A stretch of DNA of 64,000 nt from Bacteroidia bacterium (GTDB lineage Bacteria; Bacteroidota; Bacteroidia; Flavobacteriales_E; Vicingaceae), in contig JAUIMG010000002.1 of assembly GCA_030433355.1 (NCBI GenBank), positions 62,001-126,000 of the forward strand, in the 5' to 3' direction. The position numbers and the translations under genes were made by a program. Shown piece after piece: positions 28,207 through 37,412 of this stretch. Every line of letters starts with the position of its first letter. Position 1 is the stretch's first letter. Below the pieces are notes generated by a model, which made no database searches, was not told where the DNA came from, and saw nothing but the letters and a program-made list of their open reading frames with translations.

Positions 28207-29637
28207 TTAAATTGGGGCCACAAAGTGAATAAATATACCGTTTTCTCCAAACTTATTCATTGAAAACTCTGTTCTTATAACTACGTCATAATAAGTAACA
28301 AAGTCTAAGGCTATTCCTGTTCCAAATTGCATTTCATTAGCAAGATTATTTCCATTAAATCCTACATTATCTTCAACATAGGCAAAGTCTGTAAATAAAC
28401 CTAGATAAAATGCGTAGTGGAATTTATTGAATTTCTCGATTGGAATTAAATCTAATTTGGCATAATTAGGTTTAACTAATTGATAGCGAATTTGTGCTTT
28501 TGTTAAAGCAATATTTTGACCGTCAATCACATAGTATTCATAAGCTCTTATAGCAAACGAACTATACCCAAGGCCATTTTGTAGAAGATAAGGTTGTTCG
28601 TTGGAGGTAGCCACAACACCTCTAAAGCTTCCTGCTAGATACCATCGGTCGCGGAGTTCCCAATATTTTTTTAAATTCAATTGAATGTTAGCAAAGTTTA
28701 CGGGACTTTTTAATATCTCCAAGCCATATTGCTTAATGTTTAAATTTCCGAAAAAGCCAATTAACGGATAATTCTTAGAATCCCTCAGGTCTACTTTTAA
28801 ATCGTAGAAGAAACTAAAAAACTCTGTTTTTAACAAATTATCCCCTAGATAATTAGGATTTAATGCCCTAACAGAATCTTGGATGGAGTTTAAATCATAT
28901 TCTAAACCAATTGCATGGGTAGTAAAAATAGCAGGCCTATATTTAAATGCAATTCCACCAGACAAATTTCTCACAGCATCTTGATTTGCACTTTTATATT
29001 GCAACCTTTCATTATCAAGGCTAGAGTATGCAATTTCATCTCTTCTGTTGTATGAAAAACTAAAATCAATACCAAGTTTTTGTCCCTTAGTTATATAAGG
29101 GATTTCATACTTTAAGCGATATCTTTCTGTAAATCCATACTGAGCAGTAGCAGTAAGTTTTTCTTTTCTCCCTCTGAAATTTGTTCGACTTACATTGATT
29201 CCATAATTTATTCTAGAGAAGTCTTTATCTCTCCACCATGTATTGAAGTTGTTATCATCAATTTCGAAAATTGGGAATACAAAAGTGTACCATCTTTCTT
29301 GAAGCTCAATTACAATTTGGGTAGAGACACTATCAATTAAAGCCCATTGGATATTAGCAAAGTTAAATAAGGAAGTATTTAACAAGTTCTTTTTTGACTG
29401 GGTTAGCTCTGCTATAAAAGCGGCATTACTTAAAGTGTCGCCTACTTTGAAGGTTAATTCTCTTAAAATAATTTGCTCTTTGGTTATTTTGTTTCCAATG
29501 ATAGTAATTCCTGAAATAGACTTGCTCGGATAGGAGTTAAGACTAGTGTCCTCTTTAACCGGGTCAATTTTGAAAGCTTGACAAAAAACTAAATAGGGAA
29601 TAATCCATAGAAAAAAAAAGGCAATACCCTTTTTCAT
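28207..29637 (-). CDS. Omp85/TamA-like outer-membrane protein with one POTRA domain
   Basis: A 476-residue exported protein: signal peptide (GIAFFFLWIIPYLVFC), one POTRA-like domain at about residues 40-115 (ISGITIIGNKITKEQIILREL), then a beta-barrel. The segment FAIRAYEYYVIDG occupies the place of the RGF/RGY lid motif of Omp85 proteins but has Ala instead of Gly. It is shorter than BamA (840 residues), so it is a separate Omp85-type factor or transporter. It lies 3 bases after the CBS gene. The substrate is unknown; TamA-like assembly and a two-partner-type role are both possible. Confidence 0.78.
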   Translation of the reverse strand: MKKGIAFFFLWIIPYLVFCQAFKIDPVKEDTSLNSYPSKSISGITIIGNKITKEQIILRELTFKVGDTLSNAAFIAELTQSKKNLLNTSLFNFANIQWALIDSVSTQIVIELQERWYTFVFPIFEIDDNNFNTWWRDKDFSRINYGINVSRTNFRGRKEKLTATAQYGFTERYRLKYEIPYITKGQKLGIDFSFSYNRRDEIAYSSLDNERLQYKSANQDAVRNLSGGIAFKYRPAIFTTHAIGLEYDLNSIQDSVRALNPNYLGDNLLKTEFFSFFYDLKVDLRDSKNYPLIGFFGNLNIKQYGLEILKSPVNFANIQLNLKKYWELRDRWYLAGSFRGVVATSNEQPYLLQNGLGYSSFAIRAYEYYVIDGQNIALTKAQIRYQLVKPNYAKLDLIPIEKFNKFHYAFYLGLFTDFAYVEDNVGFNGNNLANEMQFGTGIALDFVTYYDVVIRTEFSMNKFGENGIFIHFVAPI

Positions 29638-29640
29638 GAA

Positions 29641-30303
29641 TTACATATTTAAATAATGGATAAAAGCATCAAACTTCTTTCTCATTTCATCTTCGTATTC
29701 ACTTTTATGGAATGAAGCAGAGATAGTGTATTTGTAACGTTCGAATGTTTGGATTATAGCTGAAAGATCAGTTTTATTAATCTTAATGGTTACATCCATT
29801 TTAGTGCTATCTTCATGGGTGAATATGTAAGAACTTAAAATTTTAGCTCCATTACTTTCTACTATATTCGAAATTTGGGCTAAAGAATAATCATTTACAT
29901 TTAGCTCTAATTGCAATATCCCTCCGGGATCTTTCATTGCTGCAAGATGTGATATATTTTCTATGATTACATCTTGAGAAATTGCACCTAAATAATTGCC
30001 ATTTTCATCTACAACAGGTAGAATCCTTAATTTTTGTGTAGACATTCTTCCGATCACTTCGTAAACGTGTTCTAATTCATGTATCCAGCTCTTATTTAAA
30101 TGAAGCTTTTGAACTTTTAATGGCAATTCAGTCTCTACTAGATCTAAGAGATCAGATTCCGTAATTAAACCAACATATTTTGTTCCATCAATAATCGGTA
30201 GCTCCGTAACCTTAAAGTCCTCCATCCATTGAATAGCAAGGGAACCTTTATCACTAAGCTTTAAAGGTGGTATTTCTTCACTAATTAAATCTATCGCAAG
30301 CAT
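29641..30303 (-). CDS. CBS-domain protein with C-terminal ACT-like region
   Basis: A 220-residue cytosolic protein. Two CBS motifs span about residues 1-60 (VTELPIIDGTKYVGLITESDLLDL) and 70-130 (LRILPVVDENGNYLGAISQDVII). The rest (GILQLELNVNDYSLAQISNIVES) resembles an ACT domain, giving an AcuB-like layout. CBS pairs bind adenine nucleotides, so it may sense energy charge. It is the first gene of the minus-strand envelope cluster, and this order is often seen in Bacteroidota. Target unknown. Confidence 0.82.
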   Translation of the reverse strand: MLAIDLISEEIPPLKLSDKGSLAIQWMEDFKVTELPIIDGTKYVGLITESDLLDLVETELPLKVQKLHLNKSWIHELEHVYEVIGRMSTQKLRILPVVDENGNYLGAISQDVIIENISHLAAMKDPGGILQLELNVNDYSLAQISNIVESNGAKILSSYIFTHEDSTKMDVTIKINKTDLSAIIQTFERYKYTISASFHKSEYEDEMRKKFDAFIHYLNM

Positions 30304-30337
30304 CTAACACTATAACAAATGAGTTAAAAATATGCTC

Positions 30338-30345
30338 TAACTTTG
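30338..30345 (+). promoter_or_regulatory. Candidate -7 element (TAACTTTG) for pdxJ
   Basis: An exact TAnnTTTG match 32 bases upstream of the pdxJ ATG at 30378, in the 74-base divergent gap with the CBS gene. The -33 region is weak. Confidence 0.5.
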
Positions 30346-30377
30346 AACAATTAATTACAATATTACTTATTTAAACT

Positions 30378-31109
30378 ATGGGTAGATTAAGTGTAAATAT
30401 TAACAAAATTGCTACTTTGAGGAATGCAAGAGGGGGTGATGTTCCTAACCTTGTAAAGGTGGCACTTGATTGTGAAAAGTTTGGAGCAGAAGGAATAACT
30501 GTCCATCCTCGTCCAGATGAAAGGCATATCAGATACCAAGATGTCTATGATTTAAGCGCTGTACTTACTACAGAGTTTAATATTGAAGGCTACCCTTCAA
30601 ATAAGTTTATAGAGTTAGTATTGGATGTAAATCCGGCTCAAGTAACCTTGGTTCCAGACCCACCTGATGTATTAACTTCTAATAGTGGTTGGGATGTATT
30701 GAATAACATGTCTTTTTTAAAAAAAGTAATAGAAAAGTTTAAAGATAAGGGCATAAGAACTTCAGTTTTTATGAATTGTGATTTAGAACAAATTACTGCA
30801 GCTAAGGAAACTAATGTAGATAGAATAGAGCTTTATACTGGACCTTTTGCTGAAGAATTTAAGGAAAACCCTGATTTAGCGATAGCTCCTTACATAAAAG
30901 CTGCACAAAAGGCAGACGATTTGGGATTAGGAGTAAATGCGGGTCACGATTTAGATTTAAGTAATTTGAAATTTTTTAGAGAGCAGATAAATGGTTTATT
31001 AGAGGTTTCTATTGGACATGCTCTAATTTCAGATGCTCTTTATTTTGGTTTAGATAATACAATAAATATGTATTTGAGAGCATTAAGATGGTCTCATGAA
31101 GATATGTAG
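30378..31109 (+). CDS. pdxJ: Pyridoxine 5'-phosphate synthase
   Basis: TIM-barrel enzyme that condenses 1-deoxyxylulose 5-phosphate with 3-amino-2-oxopropyl phosphate to form pyridoxine 5'-phosphate. The 243-residue length is normal. Seen: [17 protein letters not shown] at the N-terminus, the [16 protein letters not shown] motif with the catalytic His/Arg, [13 protein letters not shown], and [13 protein letters not shown]. dxs in this window makes its substrate, and the PLP enzymes SufS and alanine racemase use the final cofactor. The downstream hydrolase ATG begins one base after its stop. Confidence 0.97.
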   Translation: MGRLSVNINKIATLRNARGGDVPNLVKVALDCEKFGAEGITVHPRPDERHIRYQDVYDLSAVLTTEFNIEGYPSNKFIELVLDVNPAQVTLVPDPPDVLTSNSGWDVLNNMSFLKKVIEKFKDKGIRTSVFMNCDLEQITAAKETNVDRIELYTGPFAEEFKENPDLAIAPYIKAAQKADDLGLGVNAGHDLDLSNLKFFREQINGLLEVSIGHALISDALYFGLDNTINMYLRALRWSHEDM

Positions 31110-31110
31110 T

Positions 31111-31875
31111 ATGAAATTAAATTATAAAGTTTTAGGACAGGGAAGAGACCTAATTATTTTGCATGGATTATTTGGGTCTTTGGATAATTGGCAAACATTG
31201 GCTAAATATTGGGCAGATGATTATAAAGTTTGGTTAGTAGATCAGAGAAATCACGGTCGATCTCCGCATTCTATGGAGTTTTCGTATCAACTCATGGCAG
31301 AAGATCTCAATAACTTTATTAAGCAACATAAGATAAGTAGTCCAATTATTTTAGGACATTCTATGGGTGGTAAAACTGCCATGGAATTTGCGGTTAATAA
31401 TCCAATTAAACTGTCAAAACTAATTGTGGTTGATATAGCACCTGTTAAATATGAGGTGCATCATTATTCAATTATTGATGCATTAAAATCTGTGCCTCTT
31501 CAAAATATTGAGAAAAGGTCGGAAGCAGAGGAGATTTTAGCTAAAAATATTTCAGACTTTGGGGTAAGACAATTTTTATTAAAAAACCTTTACAGAAATA
31601 ACGATGGGGGCTATTCATGGAGGTTTAACTTAAATGTTATAAGCGATAATATTTTGCCTATTTCTGAATTTGATATTCCAATTGGCATGTTTAAAGGTGA
31701 AACTCTTTTTGTAAAAGGAGATAATTCAGACTATATATTAGATAGTTATAAGGAAATAATATTGGGGAAGTTTCCTGCAGCTAGAATTGAAACAATAAAG
31801 AAAGCCGGACATTGGATTCATGCAGAGCAGCCTCAGATATTCTTTGATTTAGTTTCCGATTTTATGAAAGATTAA
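31111..31875 (+). CDS. Alpha/beta-fold hydrolase (YbfF-type esterase)
   Basis: A 254-residue cytosolic hydrolase. Seen: oxyanion region LHGLFGSLDNW, nucleophile serine in LGHSMGGKTAMEF (near residue 91), an acid likely in the LFVKGDNSDYI segment, and a C-terminal His in KAGHWIHAEQP. This layout matches the YbfF/acyl-CoA-esterase-like group, but the substrate is not known. I start at the ATG at 31111, one base after the pdxJ stop, instead of 31096, which would overlap pdxJ. Co-transcription with pdxJ is likely. Confidence 0.88.
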   Translation: MKLNYKVLGQGRDLIILHGLFGSLDNWQTLAKYWADDYKVWLVDQRNHGRSPHSMEFSYQLMAEDLNNFIKQHKISSPIILGHSMGGKTAMEFAVNNPIKLSKLIVVDIAPVKYEVHHYSIIDALKSVPLQNIEKRSEAEEILAKNISDFGVRQFLLKNLYRNNDGGYSWRFNLNVISDNILPISEFDIPIGMFKGETLFVKGDNSDYILDSYKEIILGKFPAARIETIKKAGHWIHAEQPQIFFDLVSDFMKD

Positions 31876-31932
31876 GAGAGGGAATTATCTAAATGGGAAT
31901 CCTTTAATTATTTTTACTTTTTTTGAAATGAT

Positions 31933-32670
31933 ATGTCGTCTAAACTAGTAATAATACCTACATACAATGAATTGGAGAATATCCAGAAAATCATTGAGTG
32001 TGTATTAAGTTTAGAAGGAGACTTTGAAATTTTAGTAGTGGATGATGGCTCTCCGGATGGCACAGCTGATATTGTTAAAAGTTTAATTTCAAAGAATAAT
32101 AATCGTCTCCATATTTTAGAAAGAAAGGGCAAACAAGGTTTAGGCACTGCGTATATTGCAGGATTTGAATGGGGGTTAAAAAACGGATATAAGTTTCTTT
32201 TCGAAATGGATGCAGACTTTAGCCATAATCCTGAAGATTTAATTAAATTGTACGAGGCCTGTGAAAATGATGGAGCAGACCTAGCAATAGGCTCAAGATA
32301 TGTCACAGGAGTTAATGTGGTGAATTGGCCTATGGGAAGAGTTTTGATGTCTTACTATGCATCAGCTTACGTTCGTTTGATAACTGGAATGCCTTTTAGA
32401 GACGCTACAGCTGGCTTCAAATGTTACAAAGCGGAAGTATTGCAAGCAATTAATCTAGATAAAGTTAAGTTTAAGGGTTACGCTTTTCAAATTGAGATGA
32501 AGTTTACTGCCTGGAAACTAGGGTTTAAGGTTGTAGAGGTGCCAATAATTTTTACGGATAGAAAAGAAGGTACTAGCAAGATGAGTACTGGAATTTTTAA
32601 AGAAGCATTTTTTGGTGTGATCTATTTAAGGTTAGCTTCAATATTCAAAAAATATAAAAGAGCAAAATGA
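31933..32670 (+). CDS. Polyprenol-phosphate mannosyltransferase-like GT2
   Basis: A 245-residue GT2 enzyme that would transfer a sugar from a nucleotide sugar to polyprenyl phosphate. Seen: IIPTYNELENIQKII, the nucleotide motif VVDDGSPDGTADIV, the metal-binding DADFSHNPED and the acceptor-region RDATAGFKCY. There is no C-terminal membrane segment, as in DPM1-type mannose synthases. Its product could feed a DUF2723 GT-C-like protein such as 60058-63141; that link is inference. Its stop overlaps the pyrC start (ATGA). Confidence 0.9.
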   Translation: MSSKLVIIPTYNELENIQKIIECVLSLEGDFEILVVDDGSPDGTADIVKSLISKNNNRLHILERKGKQGLGTAYIAGFEWGLKNGYKFLFEMDADFSHNPEDLIKLYEACENDGADLAIGSRYVTGVNVVNWPMGRVLMSYYASAYVRLITGMPFRDATAGFKCYKAEVLQAINLDKVKFKGYAFQIEMKFTAWKLGFKVVEVPIIFTDRKEGTSKMSTGIFKEAFFGVIYLRLASIFKKYKRAK

Positions 32671-34010
32671 GTAAAACAGTTTTAATTCAAGGAGCTAGAC
32701 TTGTTAATGAGGGAAGAGTATTTGATGCTGATGTTAGAATTGAAGGTCAATTTATAAGCGAGATAAATGAGAGAGGTCTTCAAGCTAAAGATAAGGAGGA
32801 GGTTATTGATGCCAATGGACTCTATTTAATCCCTGGGTTAATTGATGATCAAGTTCATTTTAGAGAACCGGGTCTTACGCATAAAGCAGAAATTTATACA
32901 GAAGCAAAAGCAGCTGTTGCAGGTGGGATTACTTCTTTTATGGAAATGCCAAATACTGTTCCAAACGCCCTTACACAAGAATTATTAGAGGACAAATTTC
33001 AAATCGCTAAGCAAAAATCATTGGCTAATTATTCCTTTTTTATGGGTGCTTCCAATGATAATTTGGAAGAGGTGCTAAAAACGGATGGTAAGCAGGTTTG
33101 TGGTGTGAAGATTTTTATGGGTTCCTCAACAGGTAATATGCTTGTAGATGAAGACGAAGTTTTAGATAATATTTTTAGAGAGTGCCAACTGCTTATAGCC
33201 ACGCATTGCGAAGATGAAGGAACAGTGAGGTCTAATATGGCTAAAGCTAAAGAGAAATTTGGAGAGGATGTTCCTATGTCGCAACATCCAATTATTAGAG
33301 ATGCAGAAGCATGCTACTTGTCTTCTTCTAAAGCGGTTTCTTTGGCTAAGAAACACAATACAAGGTTGCATATCTTACATATTTCAACAGAGAAGGAATT
33401 AGCTCTATTCACTAATGAAATCCCTTTAGCTGAAAAAAGAATCACAGCTGAGGCATGTATTCATCATCTGTGGTTTACAGATAAAGATTATAACGAAAAA
33501 GGATCATTAATTAAGTGGAATCCAGCAGTGAAATCTACGGCAGATAGGAATGCAATTAGAAATGCAGTTAAAAATAATATTATAGATGTTATTGCTACCG
33601 ATCATGCTCCGCATACCTTAGCTGAAAAAAGCAATAAATATTTTGATGCTCCAAGCGGAGGTCCATTAGTACAACATGCTCTTTCGGCTTTATTAGAAAT
33701 GGTAAAGCAGAATGTATTCAGTATTGAACAAGTGGTGCAAAAAACATCACATGCTGTAGCAGATTGTTTCCAAATTGACAAAAGAGGGTATATAAGAGAA
33801 GGCTATTTTGCAGACTTAGTTTTAGTGAATCTAAATAAACCTTACGAAGTCTCAAAAGAAAATATCCTTTATAAATGCAATTGGTCTCCATTTGAAGGAG
33901 AACAGTTCTCTGCTCAGGTGGAAAAAACTTTTGTAAGTGGTCACTTAGCTTATAATAAGGGCATTTTTGATGAGAATAAGAAAGGCGAAAGAATGAAGTT
34001 TAATCGATGA
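32667..34010 (+). CDS. pyrC: Dihydroorotase
   Basis: Zinc amidohydrolase that cyclises carbamoyl aspartate to dihydroorotate in pyrimidine synthesis. The 447-residue length fits type I. Seen: DDQVHFREPGLTHK (residues 60-73), the carboxylated-Lys candidate in CGVKIFMGSSTG, metal His in IATHCEDEG and LHILHIS, and the catalytic Asp in ATDHAPHTLAEK. The usual HxH motif reads QVH (Gln62, His64), so the first His is replaced. Translationally coupled on both sides by ATGA overlaps. Confidence 0.93.
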   Translation: MSKTVLIQGARLVNEGRVFDADVRIEGQFISEINERGLQAKDKEEVIDANGLYLIPGLIDDQVHFREPGLTHKAEIYTEAKAAVAGGITSFMEMPNTVPNALTQELLEDKFQIAKQKSLANYSFFMGASNDNLEEVLKTDGKQVCGVKIFMGSSTGNMLVDEDEVLDNIFRECQLLIATHCEDEGTVRSNMAKAKEKFGEDVPMSQHPIIRDAEACYLSSSKAVSLAKKHNTRLHILHISTEKELALFTNEIPLAEKRITAEACIHHLWFTDKDYNEKGSLIKWNPAVKSTADRNAIRNAVKNNIIDVIATDHAPHTLAEKSNKYFDAPSGGPLVQHALSALLEMVKQNVFSIEQVVQKTSHAVADCFQIDKRGYIREGYFADLVLVNLNKPYEVSKENILYKCNWSPFEGEQFSAQVEKTFVSGHLAYNKGIFDENKKGERMKFNR

Positions 34011-34354
34011 GGTATATTTTATTAATTTTCGTTTTGCTTACATTTTTTGCTTGCAGAAACGATCAAAAAAAGCCAGACTATCTTTGGGAGGAGGACCGAT
34101 TTGTTGAAGTTTTAACGGAGTTTCAAGTAACGGAGTCGCTTGTTAGGTTAGGGTTTTATAAAAACTCGGATAGTTTGTTTTTGAAGGATAGTATTTATCA
34201 ATCTCTATTTAATAAAATGGAGATCAATAGAGAAGAGTTTGATAGTAACTTTAATTACTACATGAAAGACCCTAAGATGATGGAAGAATTCTATGATAAA
34301 GTGATGGTCAACTTGAGCGAAAGGTCTGCTATTATTAAAGGAGAAAGTAAATAG
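34007..34354 (+). CDS. DUF4296 lipoprotein
   Basis: A 115-residue lipoprotein: hydrophobic IFVLLTFFAC with the lipobox Cys at residue 16, followed by charged residues. The remainder matches the Bacteroidota DUF4296 family (FVEVLTEFQVTESLVR, KMEINREEFDSNFNYYM). Helical, no catalytic motif. It overlaps the pyrC stop (ATGA), a pairing common in Bacteroidota. Function unknown. It ends 2 bases from a convergent stop. Confidence 0.85.
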   Translation: MRYILLIFVLLTFFACRNDQKKPDYLWEEDRFVEVLTEFQVTESLVRLGFYKNSDSLFLKDSIYQSLFNKMEINREEFDSNFNYYMKDPKMMEEFYDKVMVNLSERSAIIKGESK

Positions 34355-34356
34355 AG

Positions 34357-35349
34357 TTAGTAGTCTTTGAGTGCGTTTTTTATAACATTCTCCATCGTCT
34401 CAAAGGAGTAATTAAGCGTTTCCTTTATCTTTTCTGAAGAATAGCATTTGTTGCTATATGCAGTATGCAGACTTGATTTTGTTAATACAGGGTTTCCACC
34501 TAGAAAGGCTCTAAATTGTTCAAACCGCAAAAAGTATTCTGCCCATTTTTTTGATAGTTCTCGTTTCGGCTTCTTTTTTCCTAATTCATCGGCAATTAAA
34601 TCAAAAAGTGTTTTAAATTTTAGATTTTCCGAAACCAAAACAAACCTTTCATTTTTAATAGTAGAATTCATTAGTTGAACCATAGTTTCTACAACATCTT
34701 TAACACCTACAAAACCATTAGAACCACTTGGGTAAAAAGATAATCCATCTGCTACTCTCTTTATAATTCTTAAGCTGCTTTCTTCCCAATTCCCATATCC
34801 GATAATTGTAGTAGGATTGACTATAACCACGTCCAGCCCTTCTTCAGAGGCTCGCCAAACTTCATTTTCTCCATAAAATTTGCTAATGCTGTATGCTGAG
34901 GTAGTATTTGTCTTCTGCCAAGGGGCTTCTTCATCTACACATTTGTTATCTATATAATTACCCAAAGCAGCAACGGAACTAACGTATAACAGCTTCTCGA
35001 CTTTATTTTCAAGACAAAGGTTAACTATAGTTGCAGTCGCATCTGAATTTGTTTTCATTAATTCATTGTAGTCCCTTTTATTAAAAGAAACTATAGCCGC
35101 AGAATGATAAACGAGTTTAATTCCTTTGAAGACTTCTTCTAGAGAATTTTGATCATTTATATCGGCCTTAATCCATTCAATTTTCTCAAATAACTCTTCA
35201 TTTCCTTCAAGGTAAAACAAATGTTTCACTTTGTCTAGCTTTGATTCAGAGCGGTAAATTGCTTTTAAATCAGCGCTCGATTCCAAACACAACTTGAGAA
35301 GTAAGTGACTTCCAACTAAACCTGTACCTCCTGTTACTAGTATCGACAT
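34357..35349 (-). CDS. Extended SDR NAD(P)-dependent epimerase/dehydratase
   Basis: A 330-residue Rossmann-fold protein. Seen: cofactor motif VTGGTGLVGSHLLLK at residues 5-19, the YSISK active-site Tyr/Lys near residue 150 with an upstream Ser (LYVSSVAALG), and PTTIIGYGNW. It resembles dihydroflavonol-4-reductase-like or sugar-epimerase-type SDRs; the substrate cannot be assigned. It stands alone between two convergent or divergent neighbours. A near-consensus -7 element (TAATTTCG, minus strand, 35367-35360) lies just upstream. Confidence 0.86.
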   Translation of the reverse strand: MSILVTGGTGLVGSHLLLKLCLESSADLKAIYRSESKLDKVKHLFYLEGNEELFEKIEWIKADINDQNSLEEVFKGIKLVYHSAAIVSFNKRDYNELMKTNSDATATIVNLCLENKVEKLLYVSSVAALGNYIDNKCVDEEAPWQKTNTTSAYSISKFYGENEVWRASEEGLDVVIVNPTTIIGYGNWEESSLRIIKRVADGLSFYPSGSNGFVGVKDVVETMVQLMNSTIKNERFVLVSENLKFKTLFDLIADELGKKKPKRELSKKWAEYFLRFEQFRAFLGGNPVLTKSSLHTAYSNKCYSSEKIKETLNYSFETMENVIKNALKDY

Positions 35350-35414
35350 ATAGAATTGGCGAAATTAGTCATTAAGCAGCCTAATAATCTTATAATGCTT
35401 CCTCTGGTTTCTAT

Positions 35415-35422
35415 TATCTTTG
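35415..35422 (+). promoter_or_regulatory. Candidate -7 element (TATCTTTG) for tyrS
   Basis: An exact TAnnTTTG match 13 bases before the tyrS ATG. It predicts a very short leader. No T-box-like or attenuator structure is seen. Confidence 0.5.
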
Positions 35423-35435
35423 CCAAAATTTTTTT

Positions 35436-36713
35436 ATGGATTTAGTAAAGGAACTTCAGTGGCGTGGAATGGTGCATAATATAATGCCCGGAACCCAAGA
35501 GCAATTAAATAAAGAAATGACTTGTGGGTATATTGGCTTTGATCCAACCGCAGATTCTCTTCATATTGGCAACTTAGTTCCTATTATGTTATTAACTCAT
35601 TTGCAGAGAGCAGGACATAAACCAATTGTATTAGTTGGTGGAGCTACCGGAATGGTTGGCGATCCATCGGGTAAATCTGAAGAAAGAGTTTTTCTAAATG
35701 AAGAGACACTACAGCATAACTTAGAAAGTCAAAAAAAGCAGTTAGAACAATTTCTAAACTTTAATGCGGGAGAAAAGAATGATGCTGAAATTGTAAATAA
35801 CTATGATTGGTTTAAAGACTTTAGTTTTCTTTCCTTTTTGAGAGAGGCTGGCAAGCATATTTCGGTCAATTATATGATGGCGAAAGAGTCGGTAAAAAAG
35901 CGATTGGAAACTGGTATTTCCTTTACAGAGTTCTCTTACCAACTTATTCAGGGATATGACTTTTATTGGTTAAATCAACATAAAAATTGCAAGCTTCAAA
36001 TGGGAGGCTCTGACCAATGGGGGAATATAGTAACTGGAACGGAGCTCATAAGAAGAAAGTCAAATAATGAAGCATTCGCTTTAACCTGTCCATTAATTAC
36101 AAAATCAGATGGCAGTAAATTTGGAAAGTCGGAAGGGGGCAATGTTTGGCTTGATCCGGAAAAAACATCTCCCTATAAATTCTATCAATTTTGGCTTAAT
36201 ATTAGTGATGAAGATGCTGAGAAATACATAAAAATATTTACCCTTAAAGAAGAGAAGGAGATTGAAAACTTAATTCAAGAACATACAGAAGCTCCTCATT
36301 TAAGAGTTTTGCAAAAAGCTCTAGCTGAGGATATTACTATAAGGGTTCATTCCAAAAAAGAGTTGTTAAATGCGCAGAAGGCTTCATCAATATTATTTGG
36401 AAACTCTACTACAGAGGATTTAAAATCATTGAGTGAGAAAGACTTTTTAAGTGTTTTTGAAGGAATACCTCAATCTACGGTATCTAAAGAACAATTAAAA
36501 GAGGGAATAGATATCATAGAATTTAGTGCAGAAGTCTCCAAGGCATTTAGTTCTAATGGCGAAGCAAGAAGAATGATTCAAAATAATGGAGTTAGCATAA
36601 ATAAAGAAAAGATTGATTTAGAAAAAGAAGTTAAGATGGAAGATTTGCTGCATGAGAAATATATTCTTCTTCAAAAAGGTAAAAAGAACTATTATTTAAT
36701 AAAGCTTAGCTAA
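35436..36713 (+). CDS. tyrS: Tyrosyl-tRNA synthetase
   Basis: Class I synthetase that charges tRNA-Tyr. The 425-residue length is normal for TyrS type 1. Seen: [18 protein letters not shown] with the HIGN motif, [11 protein letters not shown] and [10 protein letters not shown] for tyrosine binding, and [12 protein letters not shown] as the KMSKS-type loop. The C-terminal S4-like RNA-binding region includes [16 protein letters not shown]. The next gene starts immediately after its stop. Confidence 0.97.
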   Translation: MDLVKELQWRGMVHNIMPGTQEQLNKEMTCGYIGFDPTADSLHIGNLVPIMLLTHLQRAGHKPIVLVGGATGMVGDPSGKSEERVFLNEETLQHNLESQKKQLEQFLNFNAGEKNDAEIVNNYDWFKDFSFLSFLREAGKHISVNYMMAKESVKKRLETGISFTEFSYQLIQGYDFYWLNQHKNCKLQMGGSDQWGNIVTGTELIRRKSNNEAFALTCPLITKSDGSKFGKSEGGNVWLDPEKTSPYKFYQFWLNISDEDAEKYIKIFTLKEEKEIENLIQEHTEAPHLRVLQKALAEDITIRVHSKKELLNAQKASSILFGNSTTEDLKSLSEKDFLSVFEGIPQSTVSKEQLKEGIDIIEFSAEVSKAFSSNGEARRMIQNNGVSINKEKIDLEKEVKMEDLLHEKYILLQKGKKNYYLIKLS

Positions 36714-37412
36714 TTGAAGGGGTTTAGCATTTTTCTACTTTTCCTTTTTTCTACTTTTTTTAGTTTTTCTCAAGTAGATTATAAGCGTATTGCGATAATA
36801 CCTTTTGAGAGGTTTTCCTTTGAGTCTTTACATGAGTTAGATTCCATAGCAGCCTGTAATGGTTTGTCAAATGCCGAAGAAGTGTATGAGAGTTATGTTA
36901 GAGAAATTGCTCTTCACATTTCTGATAGCACTGATTTAACATTCTTTGTTTTAAGTGAATCGGATTTGGTGAATATAAGGACTAATCTTCCTAAAGTATA
37001 TAAATACAAGCCAATCAGTCATTTTGGTGTAGATATTAAACCTTTAATAGGAAATGGTTTATTAAAACAAATTTCTGAAAGTATGAAGGTTGATGCTTTT
37101 TTATTCCTTACAAAATATAAAATAGATTCTAAACTATTAAGCACTAGAAAATCTTATGGAGGTTCTAAGTATTTAAATTGGTCTTCTCATGATTTGGATT
37201 ATGAATTGTATAATATAGAAGGCGATTTAATGGCATTAGCTAATAAATTTAGTTTAAGACCGAAAAATCCAAGCGGTGAGACATACTCTTGTAAGGGCAC
37301 AATATTGGAAGGTATGTTTAAATCCTATTCAAAAATTGGAAAAGATGTTGAGGTGAAAATTAAAAAGTACTCTCAAAAAAAGAAGCCTGTCTATAAAATA
37401 AAGACAAAATAA
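36714..37412 (+). CDS. Exported protein of unknown function
   Basis: A 232-residue exported protein: signal peptide (FSIFLLFLFSTFFSFS, cleavage before QVDYK). The mature part begins DYKRIAIIPFERFSF, which recalls lipoprotein families that read an IPF motif in a Rossmann-like fold, but I do not recognise the family. The C-terminus is very Lys-rich. The start codon is TTG at 36714 directly after the tyrS stop; there is no ATG that keeps the signal peptide. It ends with no spacer against the convergent LuxE-like gene. Confidence 0.7.
   Translation: MKGFSIFLLFLFSTFFSFSQVDYKRIAIIPFERFSFESLHELDSIAACNGLSNAEEVYESYVREIALHISDSTDLTFFVLSESDLVNIRTNLPKVYKYKPISHFGVDIKPLIGNGLLKQISESMKVDAFLFLTKYKIDSKLLSTRKSYGGSKYLNWSSHDLDYELYNIEGDLMALANKFSLRPKNPSGETYSCKGTILEGMFKSYSKIGKDVEVKIKKYSQKKKPVYKIKTK

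Noticed and set aside
31914-32306. A 130-codon minus-strand ORF
   Set aside because: It lies opposite a well-supported GT2 enzyme and shows no family motif.
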